Below the pieces are notes generated by a model. The model searched no databases. It saw nothing but the letters and a program-made list of their open reading frames with translations, and was not told where the DNA came from. A stretch of 64,000 bases of DNA. Source: VRUE01 sp963704505. GTDB lineage: Bacteria > Actinomycetota > Thermoleophilia > Solirubrobacterales > 70-9. Position numbers and translations under genes: made by a program. This document shows positions 58,593 to 64,000 of this stretch, in pieces (the first letter of the stretch is position 1; every line of letters begins with the position of its first letter). The stretch lies in NCBI GenBank assembly GCA_963704505.1, contig OY969912.1:2542001-2606000 (forward strand), written 5' to 3'.

Positions 58593-58950
58593 CGAATGAC
58601 TAGCCGGCCTTGACGACGACCGCGGACTTGGCCGACTTGCCGCCCTTGACGGTGAAGGTCACCTTGTAGGTGCCGGGCGCGGCGTCGGAGGCGACCTTGA
58701 TCTTGATCGTCGCCGACTTGTTGCCCTTCGCCTTGACCTTCTTCAGGGGCTTGCACTTCGGTGCCTTCAGGACCTGCTTGGAGCTCTTCGGGAGCTTCGT
58801 GCAGATCTTGGCGCTCTTCAGCTGTAGGTCACCCTGGTTGGCGGCCTTGACCTTGAAGGTCGCGGTCTTGCCGGCCTTGGTCTTTGCCTTCTTGACCGAG
58901 AGCTTGAGCTTGGCGGCCTTGACGGTCGCCGCGGCGCTGGTCTGTGCGGC
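58593..58950 (-). repeat. 358-bp identical tract, copy in paralogue 2
   Basis: Matches 60119-60476 base for base, including seven bases past the stop codon. Spacing is 1526 bp in direct orientation. Outside it the two genes differ strongly. Suggests recent gene conversion or duplication. Confidence 0.93.
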
Positions 58951-60123
58951 AGTCCCCGACTGGTTGGTGGCTGTGACGGTGCAGCCATACGAGCCGGCCG
59001 AAGGAGCGGCATAGACCGCAGCGGTCGCGCCGCCGATCGGGGCACCGTTGCGGGTCCACTGATACGCATAGCTACGCGGCGCCTGGTAGACGAACGAGCC
59101 CGCCAGGTCGGCGGCCCAGGTTCCTTGCGAACAACTCAGCTGCGCGGGACTCTTGGAGTTGCGGGTGACGGTCGGCACCCCGGCGCCTGAAGGCGGTTTG
59201 AGGACGAGCGGGTCCTGCGGTCCTTCGACGGGCGTCGCGGTGACCGTGATGCCGCCGCCGGTGCCGGCGAACGTGCCGAAGCCGAGCGCGTTGACAGGAT
59301 CATCGTCGTTCCCGTAGTTGGCCCAGTAGAGCTTGCCGGCGGCAGGATCGACAGCGAGCCCGTACGGTTCATCGAACACGGCCCCCGCCGTGGCCAGGTC
59401 GCCACCACCCGTGCCGGCGAGGCTGGCGAAGGAGATCCGTTTGTCACCGCTGGCGTAGTAGAGCTTGCCGGCTGTCGGATCGACGGCGAGGCCCGAAATG
59501 TCCTCCTCCGGTGTGGCGCCGACGGTGGAGAGGTTGCCACCGCCGCTGTCGTCGAATTTCGCAAAGGAGACCGAAGCCGGTTCGGAGCCGAAGGTGTTGC
59601 CCCAATACACGCGCCCGGCCACCGGGTCGATAGCGATCCGGTATGCGCCTTCGAGAGTCGCACCCGTTGTGTTGAGCGTTCCGCCCCCGCTGCCGTCGAG
59701 CTTGGCCCAGCCGATCGTCTCAGGCGCCCCCGTGTTCAGCCAATAGACGGTCCGTGTCGCCGGATCGATCGCAACTCCCTCGGCCCCATCGACGGTGGTG
59801 CCGGGGGTGCTGAGGACGCCGGTGCCGCTACCGTCGAGGCCGACATAGACGATCTGGTCAGGCGTTGGTTCCGGGTGGCTGCTGCTCACGTAGATTCGAT
59901 CGGTGACGCTGTCGTACGCCATGCCTTCAGGTGTATCGAGGCCAGGAACCTGCAGAGTCCCGGCGCCGGTCCCGTCGACGTTGGAGAAACCGAGCGTCGG
60001 CGGATCGGCGCGGTAGTTGTTCCAGTAGATCCGTTCGGCCGCCTGAGCGGCGCTCGCCGCCCAGAGGACAGCGAGGGCAGTGGCGAGGACGAGGAGGCGC
60101 GCGGGTGTCAGCAGGGTGCGAAT
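58600..60123 (-). CDS. Secreted YWTD-type beta-propeller protein, paralogue 2
   Basis: About 507 residues. A signal peptide (LLVLATALAVLWAASAAQA) is followed by YWTD/NHL-type repeats: RIYWNNY, AIDPATRTVYWLNT, AIDPVAGRVYWGNT, AVDPTAGKLYYASG, AVDPAAGKLYWANY, i.e. a six-bladed propeller. An Ig-like segment (SCSQGTW; SYAYQWTRNGAPIGG) and a Lys-rich beta domain ending KSAVVVKAG complete it. The last 116 codons are identical to paralogue 1. No ATG, GTG or TTG lies between the upstream stop and the signal peptide; an ATT at 60123 (or CTG at 60114) is the only possible start, so expression may be coupled or the gene degenerate. Confidence 0.75.
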   Translation of the reverse strand: MRTLLTPARLLVLATALAVLWAASAAQAAERIYWNNYRADPPTLGFSNVDGTGAGTLQVPGLDTPEGMAYDSVTDRIYVSSSHPEPTPDQIVYVGLDGSGTGVLSTPGTTVDGAEGVAIDPATRTVYWLNTGAPETIGWAKLDGSGGGTLNTTGATLEGAYRIAIDPVAGRVYWGNTFGSEPASVSFAKFDDSGGGNLSTVGATPEEDISGLAVDPTAGKLYYASGDKRISFASLAGTGGGDLATAGAVFDEPYGLAVDPAAGKLYWANYGNDDDPVNALGFGTFAGTGGGITVTATPVEGPQDPLVLKPPSGAGVPTVTRNSKSPAQLSCSQGTWAADLAGSFVYQAPRSYAYQWTRNGAPIGGATAAVYAAPSAGSYGCTVTATNQSGTAAQTSAAATVKAAKLKLSVKKAKTKAGKTATFKVKAANQGDLQLKSAKICTKLPKSSKQVLKAPKCKPLKKVKAKGNKSATIKIKVASDAAPGTYKVTFTVKGGKSAKSAVVVKAG

Positions 60124-60476
60124 GACTAGCCGGCCTTGACGACGACCGCGGACTTGGCCGACTTGCCGCCCTTGACGGTGAAGGTCACCTTGTAGGTGCC
60201 GGGCGCGGCGTCGGAGGCGACCTTGATCTTGATCGTCGCCGACTTGTTGCCCTTCGCCTTGACCTTCTTCAGGGGCTTGCACTTCGGTGCCTTCAGGACC
60301 TGCTTGGAGCTCTTCGGGAGCTTCGTGCAGATCTTGGCGCTCTTCAGCTGTAGGTCACCCTGGTTGGCGGCCTTGACCTTGAAGGTCGCGGTCTTGCCGG
60401 CCTTGGTCTTTGCCTTCTTGACCGAGAGCTTGAGCTTGGCGGCCTTGACGGTCGCCGCGGCGCTGGTCTGTGCGGC
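60119..60476 (-). repeat. 358-bp identical tract, copy in paralogue 1
   Basis: Direct repeat partner of 58593-58950. Covers the Lys-rich C-terminal beta domain of the first propeller gene and the first bases of the intergenic junction. Recombination between the two copies would delete 1526 bp and leave one chimeric gene. Confidence 0.93.
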
Positions 60477-61640
60477 GCTACCCAATTGGTTCGTCGCGGT
60501 GACGGTGCAGGCGTAACCGCCCGCCTTGGTCGCCGTGTAGGTGGCTGCCGTCGCTCCGGCGATCGGGGCTCCGTTCAGCGTCCACTGGTAGGCGTAGCTG
60601 CGCGGCGCCTGGTAGACGAACGAGCCGGCGAAGTCGGCTCCCCACGTCCCCTGGGAACAGCTGAAGCCGGCGGGTGCCTTGGCGTCCCGAGTCAACGCCG
60701 GAACCCCGGCGCCCGAGGGGCTTTTGATGATCAGCGGGTCCTGCGGCTCGTCCACCGGCGTGGTGGCGATGGTCAGGTTGCCGTTCCCACCCGAACCGAG
60801 GAAGCCGAAGGCGTTGACATTCGCGCCCGAACCGCTCTGGCCCTCGTTGGCCCAATAGAGACGCCCGTTCGACGGATTGAAGGCGAGACCCCATGGGCCA
60901 TCGACGACCGCCCCGGTGCTGGACAGGGACCCTCCCCCGGTGCCGTTGAGATTCGCAAAGGCGAAGCCTTCTTCGATGGTGAAGTCGAGGCGACCGTTGG
61001 TCGGGTCGATGGCGAGGCCTGAATCCCCCGGCTCCGGGGCCCCGGCGGTGTTCAGCGTTCCGCCACCGCCGGTGTTGTTGGCATTGGCGAAGGCGATCGA
61101 GTGCGGCGCAGCGCCGTCATTGACCCAGTAGACGCGGCCGCCGACGGGGTCGAGCGTCAACCGGCAGCAAATGTCGTCGACCGGCGCGCCGGTCGTGTTG
61201 AGCGTTCCCCCGGCGCCTCCGTCGAGGTTCGCGAAGGAGATCGTTTCGGTTTCGGTGTTGACCCAATAGATCATCCTCGTCGCCGGGTCGACCACGACGC
61301 CCTCCGGGTCGGCGACCGGCGCTCCCGGCGCAGTGAACGGTGTCGATCCGCTGCCATCGAGGTTGATCGCCAGGATCTGGCCGTTGACACCGTCCTCGGT
61401 CGCCACGAACAGCCGATTGGTGACGGTGTCATATGCCATGCCTTCGGGCGTGCTGATCGAGTTGCCGCCCAGATTGAGCAGGCCGCCACCGCTTCCGTCG
61501 ATGCTCGCGGAGCCGATCGTGTCGGGGTCGCCCCCGTAGTTGTCCCAGTAGATCGATTCCGCGGCCTGCGCGACGCCCGCGGCCCACATGGAGACGACGG
61601 TGGCGGTCAGGGCGAGAAGAATTCCGAGCTGGCGCCGCAT
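60126..61640 (-). CDS. Secreted YWTD-type beta-propeller protein, paralogue 1
   Basis: A 504-residue exported protein. The signal peptide is GILLALTATVVSMWAAGVAQA. Propeller repeats follow: SIYWDNYGGDPDTIGSASI, VVDPATRMIYWVNT, LDPVGGRVYWVND, AIDPTNGRLDF, AFNPSNGRLYWANE. An Ig-like region (SCSQGTWGADFAGSF; YAYQWTLNGAPIAG) and the Lys-rich domain (KLKLSVKKAKTKAGKTATF) end the protein. Two Cys in KICTKLP and APKCKPL may pair. ATG 61640 overlaps the rpmA stop (TGATG), so this extracellular protein is translated with a ribosomal protein. Ligand unknown. Confidence 0.85.
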   Translation of the reverse strand: MRRQLGILLALTATVVSMWAAGVAQAAESIYWDNYGGDPDTIGSASIDGSGGGLLNLGGNSISTPEGMAYDTVTNRLFVATEDGVNGQILAINLDGSGSTPFTAPGAPVADPEGVVVDPATRMIYWVNTETETISFANLDGGAGGTLNTTGAPVDDICCRLTLDPVGGRVYWVNDGAAPHSIAFANANNTGGGGTLNTAGAPEPGDSGLAIDPTNGRLDFTIEEGFAFANLNGTGGGSLSSTGAVVDGPWGLAFNPSNGRLYWANEGQSGSGANVNAFGFLGSGGNGNLTIATTPVDEPQDPLIIKSPSGAGVPALTRDAKAPAGFSCSQGTWGADFAGSFVYQAPRSYAYQWTLNGAPIAGATAATYTATKAGGYACTVTATNQLGSAAQTSAAATVKAAKLKLSVKKAKTKAGKTATFKVKAANQGDLQLKSAKICTKLPKSSKQVLKAPKCKPLKKVKAKGNKSATIKIKVASDAAPGTYKVTFTVKGGKSAKSAVVVKAG

Positions 61641-61891
61641 CAGTCGGAGACGACCGAGACGGTGCGGCCCTTGCGCGCCGGCTTGAACTGCACGGTTCCT
61701 TCGGCCTTCGCGAAGATCGTGTGGTCGCGACCGAGGCCGGTTCCCTCTCCGGGCCAGAATCGGGTCCCGCGCTGACGGACGATGATCTCGCCGCCGGTCA
61801 CCTTCTGGCCGGCGAAGACCTTGACCCCGAGCATGTTCGGATTGGATTCGCGGCCATTGCGGCTCGAGCCGAGGCCTTTCTTATGCGCCAT
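61640..61891 (-). CDS. rpmA: 50S ribosomal protein L27
   Basis: An 83-residue protein: AHKKGLGSSRNGRESNPNML at the N-terminus and VKVFAGQKVTGGEIIVRQRG are diagnostic. There is no N-terminal cleavable extension as found in Firmicutes; it starts MAHKKG. It lies near the peptidyl-transferase centre. Overlaps rplU by 11 bases and the first propeller gene by one. Confidence 0.98.
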   Translation of the reverse strand: MAHKKGLGSSRNGRESNPNMLGVKVFAGQKVTGGEIIVRQRGTRFWPGEGTGLGRDHTIFAKAEGTVQFKPARKGRTVSVVSD

Positions 61892-62288
61892 CTCCGGCCT
61901 CGTCTTTCGCAGTGGGTTTTTTGTCAGCGGCTTTTTTCTCCGCTTTCGGTTTCGCCGCCGCTTTTTTGGCGGCGCCCCCGAGTTTGAGCTCGGTCACCTC
62001 GAGCCGGGTCAGCTCGGAACGGTGGCCGGCACGCCGGCGATAGCCCTTCTTCGGCTTGTATTTGAAGACTTTGATCTTCGGCCCGCGGAGGTGCTCGGCG
62101 ACGGTCGCCTCGACCTTCACCTTCTCCAGCTCCTTGGGCTCGGCGATCACCTCGGTGTCGCGGAACATGACCGGACGCAGGGAGACCTTGTCCCCCTCCT
62201 CGGCATCGAGACGATCGACGAGCAGGGCCGTCCCCTTCTCGACTCGATACTGCTTTCCACCGCTCTCTATTACCGCGTAAGTGCTCAT
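61881..62288 (-). CDS. rplU: 50S ribosomal protein L21 with Lys/Ala-rich tail
   Basis: A 135-residue protein. The L21 core (1-~103) has YAVIESGGKQYRVEKGTALL and KIKVFKYKPKKGYRRRAGHR. A ~30-residue Lys/Ala/Asp tail (AAKKAAAKPKAEKKAADKK) extends beyond the usual ~103 residues. ATG 62288 overlaps the ribonuclease stop (ATGA). First ribosomal gene of the rplU-rpmA pair. Confidence 0.97.
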   Translation of the reverse strand: MSTYAVIESGGKQYRVEKGTALLVDRLDAEEGDKVSLRPVMFRDTEVIAEPKELEKVKVEATVAEHLRGPKIKVFKYKPKKGYRRRAGHRSELTRLEVTELKLGGAAKKAAAKPKAEKKAADKKPTAKDEAGDGA

Positions 62289-64000
62289 TCGTCCTCGTCG
62301 CTCTGGGTTGAGCCCGACCTACCGCGACCGCCTCGGCGGCCACGACGGCTACTGCTTGAGGCGGTCGATTCTAGCTCGCCGTCGCCATCTCCGCCGTTCG
62401 CCGAGCCGTTGCCACTCTCGTTGCCGAGCAGAGAGGCCACCGCCGCGGCCCGCGCGACCTCGTCGATTCGCACCAGCTTGCGCTCGCCGACGAACTTCCC
62501 ACCGCCGCTGACGCTGACGATGTAGGAGTCGACTCGGGCAACCGCGTCGTCGGCGTTGTACATGTGGGGCTCCTCGATCTTGACCAGCACCTCCTCGCCG
62601 ACCTTGAAGGGCAGGGCCCGCGCCTCGATCTGCTCGCGGGAGCCGGCGTCGACCACGTCGAAGGTGTCGATCGGCAGCGCGTCGCCGCCCTCGAAGTGGA
62701 ACTGCTTGCCGGTCTCGGCCTCGAGCTCGGCGAGGCCGGAGTCGGCGTCGATCAGGTCGGCGGCGACCTTCGGGTTGACCCGCACCAGGAAGGCCTCCTC
62801 GGCTTTGTCGGCTGTCGTTTCGCGCAGTGTGCGAAGGCCTTCCAGCGCCACCGTCTCGGCCGAGAGGACGACGCCGTCGCCCTCGCAGGTAGGACAGGGG
62901 ACGGTGAGGATCTCGCGCACCCCGTCGGTGACGTTCTGCCGGGTCATCTCGACCAGGCCGAGCGGCGAGACCTCGACCACGTAGCTCTTCGACTTGTCGG
63001 CGTCGAGGGCTTTGCGCAGCGTTTTCAGGACTTTGTCGCGATTGCGGGCGCGGGCCATGTCGATGAAGTCGATGACGATGATCCCGCCGATGTCGCGCAG
63101 CCGCAGCTGTCGGACCGCCTCGTCGGCGGCCTCGGTGTTGACCCTGGTGATGGTCTCCTCCAGGCCGCCTTTGCCGCGACCGGTGAAGCTGCCGCTGTTG
63201 ACGTCGATCACGGTCAGCGCCTCGGTGTAATCGATGATCAGATAGCCGCCGGAGGGCAGGTCGACCCGCTTGTTCAGGGTCGACTCGATCTCCTTGTCGA
63301 TTTTCCATTTCTCGAAGAGGCGCTGTTTTCCGTCGTAGAGCTCGACCCCGCCGACCAGCTCCGGCGCGGTGCGCTGGAAGAAGCTGGTGACCCGTTCGAA
63401 CTGCTTGTCGGAGTCGATGATCGCGGTCTCGAAGTCGCTGAGGAAGACGTCTCGCAGGACCCTGACCGGAAGGTCGGCCTCCTGGAAGATCAGGTTCGGC
63501 GCCTCGGTCTGCTCGGCGCGCCGCTCGAGCACGTCGCTGAGCTTGTGCAGATAGCCGATCTCCCGCACGAAGTCGGGTTTTTTGGCGCCGTGGGCTGCGG
63601 TGCGAACGATCAGCCCGCCCGGCCCCTTATAGGTGTGGTCGACCATCTTGCGCAGCCGGTCGCGCTCGGATTCACTCAGCCTGCGGCTGACGCCGACGCC
63701 GCTTCCCTGCGGCGCGTAGACCAGGTAGCGGCCGGCGATCGAGACGTTCATCGAGAGCCGCGCGCCCTTCGACTTCAGCGGGTCCTTGACCACCTGGACG
63801 ATGATCTCCTGGCCCGACTTGATCAGCTCGTCGATCCGTTTGCCGCTGCCCCGGCCCCGCTTCGGAGCCTGGGTTCCGTCCGGGAGGACGATCTCGTCGA
63901 CGTGGAGGAAGCCGTTGCGCTCGAGGCCGATGTCGACAAAGGCGGCCTCCATGCCGGGCAGGACGTTGTCGACCTTGCCCTTGTAGATGTTGCCGACGAT
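62285..64000 (-). CDS. rng: Ribonuclease E/G (5' end outside window)
   Basis: 571 codons are visible; the start lies beyond 64000. The visible part opens IVGNIYKGKVDNVLPGMEAA, an S1-domain region. The DNase-I-like catalytic domain has TVIDVNSGSFTGRGKGGLEE and GGIIVIDFIDMARARNRDKV, with the two metal-binding Asp residues, followed by the zinc-link CPTCEGDG. The C-terminus is short and ends with Ser/Arg/Gly-rich sequence (SSSSRRGRRGGRGRSGS), so it looks like RNase G or a short RNase E rather than a degradosome scaffold. It matures rRNA and initiates mRNA decay. Its stop overlaps the rplU start. Confidence 0.95.
   Translation of the reverse strand: MVGNIYKGKVDNVLPGMEAAFVDIGLERNGFLHVDEIVLPDGTQAPKRGRGSGKRIDELIKSGQEIIVQVVKDPLKSKGARLSMNVSIAGRYLVYAPQGSGVGVSRRLSESERDRLRKMVDHTYKGPGGLIVRTAAHGAKKPDFVREIGYLHKLSDVLERRAEQTEAPNLIFQEADLPVRVLRDVFLSDFETAIIDSDKQFERVTSFFQRTAPELVGGVELYDGKQRLFEKWKIDKEIESTLNKRVDLPSGGYLIIDYTEALTVIDVNSGSFTGRGKGGLEETITRVNTEAADEAVRQLRLRDIGGIIVIDFIDMARARNRDKVLKTLRKALDADKSKSYVVEVSPLGLVEMTRQNVTDGVREILTVPCPTCEGDGVVLSAETVALEGLRTLRETTADKAEEAFLVRVNPKVAADLIDADSGLAELEAETGKQFHFEGGDALPIDTFDVVDAGSREQIEARALPFKVGEEVLVKIEEPHMYNADDAVARVDSYIVSVSGGGKFVGERKLVRIDEVARAAAVASLLGNESGNGSANGGDGDGELESTASSSSRRGRRGGRGRSGSTQSDEDE

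Overview
This window looks like chromosomal backbone DNA from a very high-GC actinobacterium. GTG and TTG starts are frequent, there is an HrcA repressor, a DivIVA-type coiled-coil protein and a SpoIIM-like protein, the phosphofructokinase is of the actinobacterial type, and secreted Gly/Ser-, Asp- or Lys-rich proteins are abundant. The gene order and protein style suggest the Thermoleophilia/Solirubrobacterales. That placement is inference from protein families, not from a marker-gene search. No phage, insertion sequence, CRISPR array or rRNA was seen. One tRNA (Ala, GGC) is present. Almost all genes from about 14 kb to 64 kb run on the minus strand.

Layout. 1-707: 5' part of rpsA. 777-4820: a geranylgeranyl-reductase-type flavoprotein, a YdcZ membrane protein, a membrane-anchored ECF sigma factor and a secreted Asp-rich protein. 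4985-11111: polA, a TfoX-like protein, a secreted protein and a CotH-type protein. 11231-16260: malic enzyme, an SDR protein, a lipoprotein, phosphofructokinase, a methyltransferase and a 48-residue membrane protein. 16273-24827: tryptophan genes (transcribed hisIE, trpE, trpG, trpD, trpC, an HtrA-like protease gene, trpF, trpB, trpA). 24841-31541: a tight operon hrcA-dnaJ-prmA-DUF2269-murI-yqeY-phoH-ybeY-era. 31640-38756: two MaoC-fold dehydratases, lepA, a GT-C-like membrane protein, murJ and divergent rpsT. 38809-46990: holA, a Pro/Ala-rich membrane protein, comEC, comEA, a cupin, leuS, a SpoIIM-like protein and tRNA-Ala. 47026-64000: the ancient cluster rng-rplU-rpmA-obg-proB-proA-nadD-rsfS, interrupted twice.

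The two interruptions are the most distinctive content. Between rpmA and obg sit two tandem secreted YWTD-type beta-propeller genes whose last 351 coding bases are identical while the rest has diverged. Between obg and proB sits a five-gene operon on the opposite strand: TetR regulator, GT-B glycosyltransferase, acyltransferase with SGNH tail, FAD monooxygenase, and an alpha/beta hydrolase with an Asp nucleophile. It has overlapping start/stop codons and a palindrome placed like an operator, and it looks like a small tailoring pathway for an unknown hydrophobic compound.

At a smaller scale there are several families of short dispersed repeats: two copies of a two-stem hairpin with a six-base bulge, a 99-bp direct repeat flanking lepA, a palindromic insert read in frame inside both trpA and prmA, and a shared leader motif upstream of trpD and obg. 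Most hairpins lie just 3' of minus-strand genes and probably serve as terminators.
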